Positions 15,754 through 24,475 of a stretch of DNA of 60,577 bases are shown here, in pieces. This stretch comes from an uncultured Lacinutrix sp. Lineage in GTDB: Bacteria; Bacteroidota; Bacteroidia; Flavobacteriales; Flavobacteriaceae. The notes beneath the pieces are model-generated. The model did not search any database. It was not told the origin of the DNA and saw only the letters and a program-made list of their open reading frames with translations. Made by a program: the position numbers and the translations under genes. The stretch spans positions 1 to 60,577 of the forward strand of contig NZ_CANMRQ010000022.1 in NCBI RefSeq assembly GCF_947500325.1, read 5' to 3'. Position 1 is the first letter of the stretch; each line of letters begins with the position of its first letter.

Positions 15754-16887
15754 ATGGCCGGCATCTACATTCATATACCATTCTGCAAGCAAGCGTGCCA
15801 TTACTGCGATTTTCATTTTTCAACATCATTAAAAAAGAAAGAGGAGCTTATTAATGCTTTAATTTCTGAAATAGAAATAAGAAAAGATGAGTTTAAAAAT
15901 ACAACTGTAGAAACCATTTACTTTGGAGGCGGCACACCAAGTTTGCTAACTCAAGAAGAGTTAAAACGAATAATAGATTCAGTATATAATAATTATAAAG
16001 TTTCAAATAACCCTGAAATTACTTTAGAAGCCAATCCAGATGACTTATCTAAAGGACGCATTATAGAACTTTCAAAAAGCCCAGTAAATAGATTAAGTAT
16101 TGGTGTTCAATCTTTTTTTGAGAAAGATTTAAAACTAATGAATCGAGCGCATAATGTAAAAGAAGCAAAGGAATGTCTTGAAGAAGCTACTAAACACTTT
16201 AATAATATTTCTTTGGACTTAATTTATGGTATTCCTGGAACTACAAACCAAGAATGGAAAGAAAATATTGAAGCAGCTTTAAATTTTGGTGTTAAGCATA
16301 TTTCTAGTTATGCTTTAACTGTAGAGCCCAAAACAGCTTTAGCATCATTTATAGAAAAAGGAATCATTGAGAATGTTAATGATGAATTAGCACAGCAGCA
16401 ATTTAATATTTTAATAGATAAATTGAATGCTAATAATTTTGTGCATTATGAACTGTCTAACTTTGGAAAAGAAGGTTTTTTTAGTAGAAATAACTCTGCT
16501 TATTGGCAAGGCAAAAAATATATAGGTATTGGGCCATCGGCACATTCATTTAATGGGAAAGCAAGAGGTTGGAATGTTAGAAATAATACTAAGTATATAA
16601 ACGCGATTCAAAATAAGGAACTGCCAATAGAAATAGAGGTTTTAACTAAAACCGATCAATATAATGAGTATGTAATGACAGGCTTGAGAACGATATGGGG
16701 AGTTTCTATTCAAAAAATAAGAAACGATTTTGGCATTACTTTTGAAAACTATTTAATGCAGCAAGCTCAAAAACATTTAAATGAACATTTGTTGTATATT
16801 GAAGATGAAAAACTAAAAGTCACTAAAAAAGGAAAGTTTTTAAGTGATGGAATTGCATCAGACTTATTTAAAATTAATATCGGTTGA
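15754..16887 (+). CDS. hemW: Radical SAM heme chaperone HemW-like
   Basis: A 377-residue radical SAM enzyme of the HemN/HemW family. It begins with the cluster motif C11-x3-C15-x2-C18 (FCKQACHYCDF), followed by GGGTPS (about 64-69), ANPDDL and RLSIGVQSF. The length and the absence of the long N-terminal extension fit HemW (heme chaperone) rather than HemN coproporphyrinogen dehydrogenase. The start MAGIYIHIPFC is the standard one for the family. Older annotation would call it oxygen-independent coproporphyrinogen III oxidase. Confidence 0.92.
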   Translation: MAGIYIHIPFCKQACHYCDFHFSTSLKKKEELINALISEIEIRKDEFKNTTVETIYFGGGTPSLLTQEELKRIIDSVYNNYKVSNNPEITLEANPDDLSKGRIIELSKSPVNRLSIGVQSFFEKDLKLMNRAHNVKEAKECLEEATKHFNNISLDLIYGIPGTTNQEWKENIEAALNFGVKHISSYALTVEPKTALASFIEKGIIENVNDELAQQQFNILIDKLNANNFVHYELSNFGKEGFFSRNNSAYWQGKKYIGIGPSAHSFNGKARGWNVRNNTKYINAIQNKELPIEIEVLTKTDQYNEYVMTGLRTIWGVSIQKIRNDFGITFENYLMQQAQKHLNEHLLYIEDEKLKVTKKGKFLSDGIASDLFKINIG

Positions 16888-17630
16888 TTACAATAATACA
16901 ATTAAATTCAAAAAAAATAAAAATAGATTTATCTAAGCCATTAGATATTTCAATACCATTGCGTGCTTCTAAAAACAATGCTAATGCTTGGTATGTTGAT
17001 GAGCCAAAAATAGAACCAGTAGCATTAGACGATTGGATAGGAAGTGTAAAAAAAGGAGCAGATGTTAATTTTAATAACATCTATTTTAATCCGCATGCTC
17101 ATGGTACACATACAGAATGTGTAGGTCATATTACTGAGAAATTTTATAGTATTAATAAATGCTTAAAACGATTTGTGTTTACAGCAGAAGTTATTACAGT
17201 AGCTCCAGAAATAGAAGGAGATGATAAGGTGATTTCTAAAAAACAAATTGCTTACTTGTTAAAACGAAAAACGCCAGAAGCAATAGTAATAAGGACTATG
17301 CCAAATACTAAGGATAAAAAAACGAAACAATATTCTAATACTAATTGGCCGTATTTAACGGAGGAAGCTGCAATTTATTTAAGAGAAAAAGGTATAAAAC
17401 ATTTACTAATAGATTTGCCAAGTGTTGATAAAGAAAAAGATGATGGTAAATTACAAGCACATAAAGCATTTTGGGATTTAAAGGGAAATATAAGAACAGA
17501 TGCAACTATCACAGAGTTTATTTATGTTGGGAATAAGATAGAAGATGGGAGTTATATTTTAAATATTCAAATTGCATCATTTGAAAATGATGCCTCTCCA
17601 AGTAAACCAGTATTATATAAAATAGAATAA
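16884..17630 (+). CDS. Cyclase family protein (kynurenine formamidase-like)
   Basis: A 248-residue metal-dependent hydrolase of the cyclase family. The metal-binding signature is HAHGTHTECVGH at about residues 72-83, close to HxGTHxDxPxH but with Glu in the Asp position. Start is TTG 16884, overlapping the hemW stop (TGA at 16885-16887); no ATG is available before the conserved N-terminal strands. Family members hydrolyse formylkynurenine or related amides. No tryptophan pathway gene is nearby, so the substrate is unknown. Confidence 0.82.
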   Translation: MITIIQLNSKKIKIDLSKPLDISIPLRASKNNANAWYVDEPKIEPVALDDWIGSVKKGADVNFNNIYFNPHAHGTHTECVGHITEKFYSINKCLKRFVFTAEVITVAPEIEGDDKVISKKQIAYLLKRKTPEAIVIRTMPNTKDKKTKQYSNTNWPYLTEEAAIYLREKGIKHLLIDLPSVDKEKDDGKLQAHKAFWDLKGNIRTDATITEFIYVGNKIEDGSYILNIQIASFENDASPSKPVLYKIE

Positions 17631-17631
17631 A

Positions 17632-18246
17632 ATGGATATGATTTTCGCTACCATATTTGGGGCTTTAGCCACTTTAGGTGTCGCCACTTATGTTAAGCAT
17701 ATAAAGGGAAAAGAACTTGCAAATGCACAATCGGTTATTTTGTTAGATAAAATAAAGAAGGTTTGTAAGTTTATAACTGTAGAAGGAGATTTTGCTGAAA
17801 TCTACCATTACGAAGATGTTAAAGAACGTTTTTTAAAATTGGTGTCTAGTAAGAAAAAAGCGTTGGTTGTTATAGACGCAAAAGCACATGTTGGTTTCGA
17901 TTTGTCTAAAATTGAAATGGTCTCTAACCCTCAAAACAAAAAGATTACTTTAAATCATTTTCCTCAACCTGAAATATTATCAATAGAAACAAATCTAAAG
18001 TACTACGATAAAAAAGATGGGTTTTTTAATAAGTTTGAAGCGAATGATTTAACAGATTTACACCAAGAAGCAAAGCTTCATATTAGAGAAAAAGTCCCAC
18101 AGACTGGGTTATTTCAAATAGCAAAAAAAGAAGCATTAGATTCTATTCTACTAATAGAAGGTATTGTGCAAACTATAGGTTGGACACTGGATTATTCAGC
18201 TCTTAAAATTGAAGAAAAGACAACAAAAGAGATAGATAAAAATTAG
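17632..18246 (+). CDS. DUF4230 domain-containing protein
   Basis: A 204-residue protein with one N-terminal membrane anchor (about 3-22) and a domain matching DUF4230. The recognisable parts are an early KVCKFITVEGDFAEIYHYED, the central DLSKIEM motif and the C-terminal helix with ILLIEGIVQTIGWTLDY. It starts one base after the stop of the cyclase gene and is probably the last gene of the operon that begins at 14017. Function unknown. Confidence 0.85.
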   Translation: MDMIFATIFGALATLGVATYVKHIKGKELANAQSVILLDKIKKVCKFITVEGDFAEIYHYEDVKERFLKLVSSKKKALVVIDAKAHVGFDLSKIEMVSNPQNKKITLNHFPQPEILSIETNLKYYDKKDGFFNKFEANDLTDLHQEAKLHIREKVPQTGLFQIAKKEALDSILLIEGIVQTIGWTLDYSALKIEEKTTKEIDKN

Positions 18247-18555
18247 ACTATATAGCAAAATTCTTATAAAAAAAGTGTTTTATCTGCAAAAAAAGCATTT
18301 CGTCGAAATGAAAAAACGATTTATTCTAAATTCCATAACTTAATAAAGAATACATAACTTAGTATAGGTTCTCTACCCCAATAAAACCTTTTAAAGTATG
18401 AATAAAGTTTTACTATACATTAATGATTTCTTAGAGAGTTTAGATATACCTACAATAACAAAGGTGGAATCAAAAAAAATAAACACTAGAATCAAAAAAA
18501 AATCTAAAAACATACATTTAGAGAATTAATGAAACTTTTCTTGTAAATTTATTCA
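18247..18555. other. 309-base intergenic stretch
   Basis: The region between the DUF4230 and MmcQ genes holds one possible small gene (18398-18529). I see no clear terminator and no exact TAnnTTTG box. The rest is AT-rich with runs of A and no repeat I could identify. Confidence 0.5.
18398..18529 (+). CDS. Possible small basic protein, 43 aa
   Basis: An ATG frame of 43 codons. The N-terminal half could form a short amphipathic helix (VLLYINDFLESL) and the C-terminal half is strongly basic (KKINTRIKKKSKN). No promoter box or family is recognised, and poly-A runs inflate the Lys content, so it may be chance. Listed because it fills an otherwise empty region. Confidence 0.25.
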   Translation: MNKVLLYINDFLESLDIPTITKVESKKINTRIKKKSKNIHLEN

Positions 18556-18921
18556 ATGAATATTGAACAAATTAGAGAATATTGTTTAAGCAAACCATAT
18601 ACAACAGAACATTTTCCATTTGATGAGGTTACTTTAGTTTTTAAGGTAGCTGGAAAAATGTATGTTCTTGCACCGTTAGATAATTGGGAAGAAGGTAAAG
18701 CTTCCATTAATTTAAAAGCAGATCCAGAATATTCTGAAGGACTTAGAGCAGAATACGAAAGTATAGCGCCTGGTTTTCATATGAGTAAAAAACACTGGAA
18801 TACTATATATATCTACAAAGGCGAATTACAAGCTAAATTTATTATAGAATTAATAGATCATTCTTATGATATGGTTGTAAAAAGTATGACTAAAAAATTA
18901 CGTACTAGTTTAAATTTATAG
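18556..18921 (+). CDS. MmcQ/YjbR family protein
   Basis: A 121-residue protein matching the MmcQ/YjbR (CyaY-like fold) family in length and pattern: REYCLSKPYTTEHFPFDE at the start, then VFKVAGKMYVLAPL, LKADPEYSEGLRAEYESIAPG and the late MSKKHWNTIYI. These proteins bind DNA in some members; physiological role unclear. It has its own intergenic region on both sides and is probably monocistronic. Confidence 0.92.
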   Translation: MNIEQIREYCLSKPYTTEHFPFDEVTLVFKVAGKMYVLAPLDNWEEGKASINLKADPEYSEGLRAEYESIAPGFHMSKKHWNTIYIYKGELQAKFIIELIDHSYDMVVKSMTKKLRTSLNL

Positions 18922-18985
18922 TTTAGTTTTTCAATAACCCTTATTAAGAATATTCCTTACTTTTACCAGATATTAAAACGCAATC

Positions 18986-19564
18986 ATGAGTCTAGATAGG
19001 GAATTAAATAAACGAGCAAACGGCAAATGTGAGTTATGTTCAAGCGAAGAGCATTTACAGTTACATACATTAGCACCAAAAAAAGATAAAACCCTAAAAA
19101 ACACACTTACTGTATGTAAAATATGTCTAGATCAAATCGAAAATCCGGATACTACAGATGCAAATCATTGGAGATGTTTAAACGATAGTATGTGGAGTGA
19201 ACATCAAGCAGTACAGGTTATGGCTTGGAGAATGTTATCACGACTAAGAAATGAAGGTTGGCCTCAAGATTTACTTGATATGATGTATTTAGAAGAAGAT
19301 GTTTTAGAGTTTGCAAAAACCACTGGAGAAGGAGAAGATGAAGAAGGTAAATTAATTCATAAGGATAGTAACGGTGTTATTTTACAAGCAGGAGATTCTG
19401 TAGTGTTGATTAAGGATTTAAAAGTAAAAGGTTCTAGTATGGTTGCTAAACAAGGTACAGCTGTACGTCGTATTTCTTTAGATCATGAAAACGAAAAGTA
19501 TATAGAGGGCAAAGTAGATGGTCAACAAATTGTAATTATAACAGACTACGTTAAAAAGTTATAA
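18986..19564 (+). CDS. PhnA-domain protein
   Basis: A 192-residue protein. The N-terminal part carries two CxxC pairs (CELC at about 15-18 and CKIC at about 44-47), likely binding zinc. The C-terminal 70 residues are the PhnA/YjdM-type barrel (DSNGVILQAGDSVVLIKDLK, then GSSMVAKQGTAVRRI). Despite the name, PhnA-type proteins are not part of the C-P lyase pathway and no phosphonate genes are nearby. The near-match TACTTTTA 29 bases before the ATG may be its -7 box. Confidence 0.88.
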   Translation: MSLDRELNKRANGKCELCSSEEHLQLHTLAPKKDKTLKNTLTVCKICLDQIENPDTTDANHWRCLNDSMWSEHQAVQVMAWRMLSRLRNEGWPQDLLDMMYLEEDVLEFAKTTGEGEDEEGKLIHKDSNGVILQAGDSVVLIKDLKVKGSSMVAKQGTAVRRISLDHENEKYIEGKVDGQQIVIITDYVKKL

Positions 19565-19585
19565 AATAGTAGATTGTTTTTGTAT

Positions 19586-19609
19586 AAGATTAACAAATGT
19601 GCTAATCTT
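19586..19609 (+). terminator. Weak hairpin between converging genes
   Basis: AAGATTA (19586-19592) pairs with TAATCTT (19603-19609) across a 10-base loop, followed by TTTTTGTTTTT on the plus strand. It probably ends the PhnA-like transcript and overlaps the stop codon of the converging AraC gene. Confidence 0.45.
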
Positions 19610-20447
19610 TTTTGTTTTTAAATGTAGACGGATTAATTGATTTAATGTTTTTAAAATGCCTATTAAAGTTAGAGATATTTTTAAATCCAGACTTGTAGGC
19701 TATTTCAGAGATAGATAAATCCTTATTAGTTTCTATTAACTTACAAGCGTGTTCTATGCGTAATTCAGTTAAAAATCTAAAATAAGTTTTATTGGTTCTT
19801 TTTTTAAAATACTTACAAAAGGCATTTTTTGTCATATTTGCTACTTCAGCAATAGCTTCTAAATTAATGTCTTTTTGAAAATGAGTCATTGTATATTCAA
19901 ATACATTTCGCATTTTATGTCCTTCGTTATCAGTGTATTTTTTATCGTAAATAAAAGAAGATAAGCTTTCGTAATTGGCTGCCGAAGTGTTTTTTAGCAA
20001 TTGTAACAAAATTAAAAAACGATTTAATTTCGTAGCTTTCTTAAGTTGTATAAATAGTTTCTTAATTGTTTTTTGTTTTGAAATAACTTTAAAACCATGT
20101 TTAGAACGCTTAAAAAAAATCTGCAATTCTTTTAATTCTTCTAAATCAAAAAAATGAGACCCAAAAGATTCTTTAGTAAAAAAAACGGTAACCATATGTG
20201 AGCGTTTAGAAGCTTTAACATCACTTTTAAATACATGTGGAATATTACTACCTATAATTAAAATATCATCTTTACTATAGTAATTAATAGTGTCTCCAAC
20301 AATCAAAGTGCCTTCTCCTTTCATAATATAACTTAACTGGATTTCTTCATGTTGATGAAGTTTATCATAAAAAGATTCTTCTTTATCAACTTGAAACACA
20401 AAGGCATCTTGTTCGTGTTTTGGTATTTTAAACGGAAGCACTTTCAT
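19602..20447 (-). CDS. AraC-family transcriptional regulator
   Basis: 281 residues. The N-terminal part is a cupin-type sensor (KLHQHEEIQLSYIMKGEGTL, then IIGSNIPHVFKS). The C-terminal 100 residues are the AraC double helix-turn-helix (NLEAIAEVANMTKNAFCKYF, then DLSISEIAYKSGFKNISNFN). It is divergent from the hydroxyproline genes, with 156 bases between the starts, and is the likely regulator of that cluster. A direct repeat, TGGATAA spaced 21 bp (20516-20543), lies between them and could be its binding site. Regulation by a Hyp-derived ligand is inference. Confidence 0.9.
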   Translation of the reverse strand: MKVLPFKIPKHEQDAFVFQVDKEESFYDKLHQHEEIQLSYIMKGEGTLIVGDTINYYSKDDILIIGSNIPHVFKSDVKASKRSHMVTVFFTKESFGSHFFDLEELKELQIFFKRSKHGFKVISKQKTIKKLFIQLKKATKLNRFLILLQLLKNTSAANYESLSSFIYDKKYTDNEGHKMRNVFEYTMTHFQKDINLEAIAEVANMTKNAFCKYFKKRTNKTYFRFLTELRIEHACKLIETNKDLSISEIAYKSGFKNISNFNRHFKNIKSINPSTFKNKKD

Positions 20448-20515
20448 TGTTTAGAATTTATTTCTTTATCTAAATAAGCATATAATATTCAAATTACAGC
20501 AATAATATAAAAAAA

Positions 20516-20543
20516 TGGATAATATAGTATCAATTCTGGATAA
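20516..20543. promoter_or_regulatory. Direct repeat TGGATAA, 21-bp period (candidate AraC-type site)
   Basis: TGGATAA occurs at 20516-20522 and again at 20537-20543. A 21-bp period puts both on the same DNA face two turns apart, as expected for AraC-family activators. The site lies 61 to 88 bases before the deaminase ATG. An 18-base word including the first copy (ATGGATAATATAGTATCA, 20515-20532) recurs exactly at 31826-31843. Confidence 0.42.
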
Positions 20544-20603
20544 GAACTCATTAACCTAGTTTATTTCCTTGAAGTAATTTTACAGTATTAAAAAATTTAA
20601 TTT

Positions 20604-21533
20604 ATGAGCATACAATGGAAAGGCGTAATGCCTGCAGTAACTACTAAATTCACAGACGAAGACACATTAGATTTAGTGAATTTTGAATTAAACATTCACG
20701 CACAATTAAATGCAGGTGTTAGCGGAATTATTTTAGGTGGTACTTTAGGAGAAGCTAGTACACTTACTGATGATGAAAAAAGAATTATTGTAAGAAAAGC
20801 AGTAGAAGTTGTTGATGGTAAAGTTCCAGTTATAATTAATATTGCAGAACAAACTACAAAAGCAGCTATAGATGCTGCAAGAAAAGCAAAAGAGGATGGA
20901 GCACTAGGATTAATGATGTTGCCTCCAATGCGTTATAAAGCCGACGATAGAGAAACAGTTACTTATTTTAAAAAAGTAGCAAATAGTACTTCACTACCTA
21001 TTATGGTATATAATAATCCAGTAGATTATAGTATAGAAGTGACTATGGATATGTTTGAAGAATTATTGAGAGATTGTCCAAACATTCAAGCTGTAAAAGA
21101 ATCTACAAGAGATTTATCTAATATTACTCGAATCAAAAATCGCTTTGGTGATAGATTGGCAATCTTAAGTGGTGTAGATACTTTAGCTTTAGAAAGTATT
21201 TTTATGGGTGCAGACGGTTGGGTTGCAGGATTAGTATGTGCATTTCCAGCAGAAACTGTAGCAATATTTAATTTAGCAAAATCTGGTCGAGGAGAAGAAG
21301 CAAGAGAGATTTACCGTTGGTTTTTACCATTACTGGAACTAGATATAAATAGTAAATTAGTACAAAACATAAAATTGGCAGAAGTAGCTACTGGTATAGG
21401 AACAGAGAATGTAAGAGAACCGCGACTACCATTAATTGGAGAAGAAAGAGAAAGAGTTTTGGCAATTATAGAGAATGGTTTAAAAACCAGACCTACATTG
21501 CCAGAATATAAAGAATTGGGAGTTTTAGTTTAA
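20604..21533 (+). CDS. Dihydrodipicolinate synthase family; likely 1-pyrroline-4-hydroxy-2-carboxylate deaminase
   Basis: A 309-residue class I aldolase-fold protein of the DapA family. Visible features are GTLGEASTLTDDEK (about 46-59), the Tyr of MVYNNPVDY (about 134-142) and the Schiff-base Lys in QAVKESTRD (about 166). By sequence alone it could be a lysine pathway DapA. The neighbours (epimerase, flavoprotein dehydrogenase, semialdehyde dehydrogenase) make the hydroxyproline-pathway deaminase much more likely: it would convert pyrroline-4-hydroxy-2-carboxylate to 2-oxoglutarate semialdehyde. First gene of the cluster. Confidence 0.82.
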   Translation: MSIQWKGVMPAVTTKFTDEDTLDLVNFELNIHAQLNAGVSGIILGGTLGEASTLTDDEKRIIVRKAVEVVDGKVPVIINIAEQTTKAAIDAARKAKEDGALGLMMLPPMRYKADDRETVTYFKKVANSTSLPIMVYNNPVDYSIEVTMDMFEELLRDCPNIQAVKESTRDLSNITRIKNRFGDRLAILSGVDTLALESIFMGADGWVAGLVCAFPAETVAIFNLAKSGRGEEAREIYRWFLPLLELDINSKLVQNIKLAEVATGIGTENVREPRLPLIGEERERVLAIIENGLKTRPTLPEYKELGVLV

Positions 21534-21545
21534 TTAAAGTAAACG

Positions 21546-21627
21546 TCTAACATTTTAGTATTTAATATTAAAACGTTAGATTAAATTTTAACAAATCATT
21601 GTTTCATTAATTGTGGCAATGATTTGT
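21546..21627 (+). terminator. Two consecutive hairpins after the deaminase gene
   Basis: The first hairpin pairs TCTAACATTTTA (from 21546) with TTAAAACGTTAGA (to about 21580), with a mismatch. The second is a perfect 11-bp stem, ACAAATCATTG (21591-21601) with CAATGATTTGT (21617-21627), followed by CTGTTT. Neither has a long T-run. They may give partial termination or mRNA 3'-end protection inside the cluster, lowering downstream expression. Confidence 0.4.
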
Positions 21628-21788
21628 CTGTTTGAATATGTTTTTTGTAAAGAAGATAAAACGATTATGTAATTAAGCGTTAAGTTTTTTAGCAAACGAA
21701 ATAGAAATAGATTGTGTAGATACGATCTTGATTAAATAATAAGATACAAACTAATAAATGTCATAGAGCATAAAAAACTAAATTATAA

Positions 21789-23312
21789 ATGATTACAGGA
21801 AAAAATTATATAGGAAATCAATTATCGGCAAAAGGGGCAACTACTCATAAAACTGTAAATCCAAAATTAAACAAAGAAAACCCAACAGCATTTTTTCAGG
21901 CTACTTCAGAAGAAGTAAATGATGCTGTAGAATTAGCAGATCAAGCATTTAAAGTATATCGAAATATATCAGGAAAACAAAGGGCAGATTTTTTAAATGC
22001 AATAGCAGATGAAATATTAGCTTTAGATAATGAGTTAACAGATATGTATATGTCAGAATCTGGTTTACCTGAAGGGAGAGCACAAGGCGAAAGAGGAAGA
22101 ACTGTTGGTCAATTAAGAGCTTTTGCTGATTTAATTTTGACAGAAAATTGGAGAAGTAATACAATAGATGAGGCTATTCCAACAAGACAGCCGTTTCCAA
22201 AATCAGATATTAGAAAAACATCAATTCCATTAGGACCAGTTGTTGTTTTTGCAGCGAGTAATTTTCCGTTAGCATTTTCTACTGCAGGAGGAGATACAGC
22301 AAGTGCGTTAGCATCAGGTTGTCCTGTTATTGTGAAGTCACATGCTATGCATTCTGGAACAGGGGAATTAGTTGCGTCTGCTATTATAAAAGCAGCAGAA
22401 AAAACAGGAATGCCAAATGGAGTTTTTTCAAACATTACAGGAAGTGGTAGAGTTGTTGGAACAGCGTTAGTAAAACACCCAAAAGTAAAAGCTGTAGGAT
22501 TTACAGGAAGTATTGCTGGAGGTAGAGCTTTATATAATTTAGCAGCAGAAAGAGAGGAGCCAATTCCAGTATTTGCAGAAATGGGTAGTATTAATCCAGT
22601 TGTAGTTATGCCAAATGTTATTAAAAACAAAGCAGAAGAAACTGCTGTAACTTATGCAAGTTCAATTACATTGGGAACAGGACAGTTTTGTACAAACCCA
22701 GGGTTGTTATTGACTATAGCTGGTGAAAAAACAGATGATTTTGTAAAGGATTTAGCAGAGAAAACAGTAGCAATAGCTCCTCAATGTATGTTGCATCCAA
22801 ACATTAAAGATGGTTTTGTGTCAAATGGAGAAATTGTAACATCACAACCAGGAGTAGAAATAGTAGGTAAAGTAGAGGGGAATATAGAACCTAACTTTGC
22901 AGAGTCAACTATAGCAGCAGTTTCAGGATCAGATTTTTTAGCAAACCCTAAAATGCATACTGAAGTTTTTGGCCCATTCTCTTTAGTTGTTAAAGCAAAA
23001 GATCAAGGCGAATTAGTTGAAGTTATCGATAGCCTAGAAGGACAATTAACTGGTACTGTTTTAGCAGAAAAAGAAGATTTTACAAATTTACCAACTATAG
23101 CAGATGCTTTACAAAGTAAAGTAGGTAGAATTATCTTCAATGGTGTGCCAACAGGAGTGGAAGTTTGTGAATCAATGACGCATGGAGGTCCATATCCAGC
23201 TTCTTCAGATTCAAGATTTACAGCTGTAGGTTTAGGTGCTATTAAAAGATGGATAAGACCTTTTAGTTACCAAGATTGGCCAGTGGAATTATTACCAGAA
23301 GGGCTTAAGTAG
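21789..23312 (+). CDS. Aldehyde dehydrogenase; likely 2-oxoglutarate semialdehyde (2,5-dioxopentanoate) dehydrogenase
   Basis: A 507-residue NAD(P)-dependent aldehyde dehydrogenase. The N-terminal MITGKNYIGN start and ATSEEVNDAVELADQAF are typical of the 2-oxoglutarate semialdehyde branch. The general-base Glu lies in VFAEMGSINP and the catalytic Cys in GTGQFCTNPG (about residue 300). It would oxidise the deaminase product to 2-oxoglutarate, linking hydroxyproline to the TCA cycle. It has long gaps on both sides (255 and 150 bases). Confidence 0.88.
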   Translation: MITGKNYIGNQLSAKGATTHKTVNPKLNKENPTAFFQATSEEVNDAVELADQAFKVYRNISGKQRADFLNAIADEILALDNELTDMYMSESGLPEGRAQGERGRTVGQLRAFADLILTENWRSNTIDEAIPTRQPFPKSDIRKTSIPLGPVVVFAASNFPLAFSTAGGDTASALASGCPVIVKSHAMHSGTGELVASAIIKAAEKTGMPNGVFSNITGSGRVVGTALVKHPKVKAVGFTGSIAGGRALYNLAAEREEPIPVFAEMGSINPVVVMPNVIKNKAEETAVTYASSITLGTGQFCTNPGLLLTIAGEKTDDFVKDLAEKTVAIAPQCMLHPNIKDGFVSNGEIVTSQPGVEIVGKVEGNIEPNFAESTIAAVSGSDFLANPKMHTEVFGPFSLVVKAKDQGELVEVIDSLEGQLTGTVLAEKEDFTNLPTIADALQSKVGRIIFNGVPTGVEVCESMTHGGPYPASSDSRFTAVGLGAIKRWIRPFSYQDWPVELLPEGLK

Positions 23313-23367
23313 AGAGACTAATGAGATAAATAAAAATGAAAGAATAATTGTTGCTTAATAGATTGTA

Positions 23368-23394
23368 AAAGGATATGGTGTAAACATATCCTTT
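23368..23394 (+). terminator. Hairpin after the aldehyde dehydrogenase gene
   Basis: AAAGGATATG (23368-23377) pairs perfectly with CATATCCTTT (23385-23394) around a 7-base loop. The following AAGTCTTTTA has only a short T-run, so termination may be partial. Confidence 0.45.
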
Positions 23395-23462
23395 AAGTCT
23401 TTTATATAGAAGCTTATTAAAAGCTACTAAAAACAAAATAATAGTGTTTATTAGAATAAAAA

Positions 23463-24473
23463 ATGAGTAGAAAAACATTTTTTTGTGTAGATGCACATAC
23501 TTGCGGAAATCCAGTAAGAGTAGTTGCAGGTGGAGGACCTAATTTAGAAGGGGCAAATATGAGTGAAAAACGTCAGCATTTTTTAAAAGAATTTGATTGG
23601 ATTCGTAAAGGGCTAATGTTCGAACCTCGTGGACATGATATGATGAGTGGTAGTATTTTATATCCACCGCATAATCCAGAAAATGATTTTGGGATTCTTT
23701 TTATTGAAACATCTGGTTGTTTGCCCATGTGCGGACATGGAACAATAGGTACAATTACCATTGCTATTGAGGAAGGTTTAGTGACACCAAAAACTCCTGG
23801 AAAAATTAGAATGGAAGCACCAGCAGGATTAGTAGAGATAGAATACCAACAAACTGGAAAAAAGGTAGATTGGGTAAAATTAACTAATGTAAAAAGTTAT
23901 TTAGCAGCAGAAGATTTAACTATAGATTGTCCAGAGTTAGGCGAAATTACATTTGATGTTGCCTATGGAGGCAATTATTATGCAATTGTAGATCCTCAAA
24001 ATAATTTCTCTGGAATACACGATTTTACAGCTAGCCAAATTATACAATATTCGCAGGTAGTTCGAGATAGAATAAATGAAAAATACCCAAATAAATTTAT
24101 TCATCCAGAAAATGATACTATTAGAGATGTAACACATATGTTATGGACAGGAAATCCAATAGATCCTGCATCGTCAGGCAGAAATGCAGTTTTTTATGGT
24201 GATAAAGCAATAGACAGAAGTCCTTGTGGAACAGGAACATCTGCTAGAATAGCACAATTACATGCGAAAGGGAAACTAAAAAAAGACGAGAAATTTATTC
24301 ATGAAAGTTATATTGGTAGTAAGTTTATTGGGAGAATTGAAGAAGAGACCACATTAGATGGTAAAACCGCTATTATACCAAGTATTCAAGGTTGGGCTAA
24401 AGTGTATGGTTATAATAATATTATAATTGATGATGAAGACGATCCTTATGCTTATGGTTTTCAAGTTATTTAA
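23463..24473 (+). CDS. 4-hydroxyproline epimerase (proline racemase family)
   Basis: A 336-residue proline racemase-fold enzyme. Both catalytic cysteines are present: C90 in MCGHGTIG and C255 in SPCGTGTSAR. The early motif DAHTCGNPVRVV is characteristic of 4-hydroxyproline epimerases. It would interconvert trans-4-hydroxy-L-proline and cis-4-hydroxy-D-proline in the cytoplasm, the first step of Hyp breakdown. It begins a tight run: the flavoprotein gene starts 2 bases after its stop. Dehydratase members have Thr in place of the second Cys, which is not the case here. Confidence 0.93.
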   Translation: MSRKTFFCVDAHTCGNPVRVVAGGGPNLEGANMSEKRQHFLKEFDWIRKGLMFEPRGHDMMSGSILYPPHNPENDFGILFIETSGCLPMCGHGTIGTITIAIEEGLVTPKTPGKIRMEAPAGLVEIEYQQTGKKVDWVKLTNVKSYLAAEDLTIDCPELGEITFDVAYGGNYYAIVDPQNNFSGIHDFTASQIIQYSQVVRDRINEKYPNKFIHPENDTIRDVTHMLWTGNPIDPASSGRNAVFYGDKAIDRSPCGTGTSARIAQLHAKGKLKKDEKFIHESYIGSKFIGRIEEETTLDGKTAIIPSIQGWAKVYGYNNIIIDDEDDPYAYGFQVI

Positions 24474-24475
24474 AT

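Noticed and set aside
18986-19564. Phosphonate degradation suggested by the PhnA-like gene
   Set aside because: No C-P lyase or phosphonate transport genes are present, and PhnA-type proteins are not specific to that pathway.
23305-23496. Minus-strand 63-codon hydrophobic frame between the aldehyde dehydrogenase and epimerase genes
   Set aside because: It overlaps both neighbours' ends, spans the hairpin at 23368-23394 and looks like translated AT-rich spacer.
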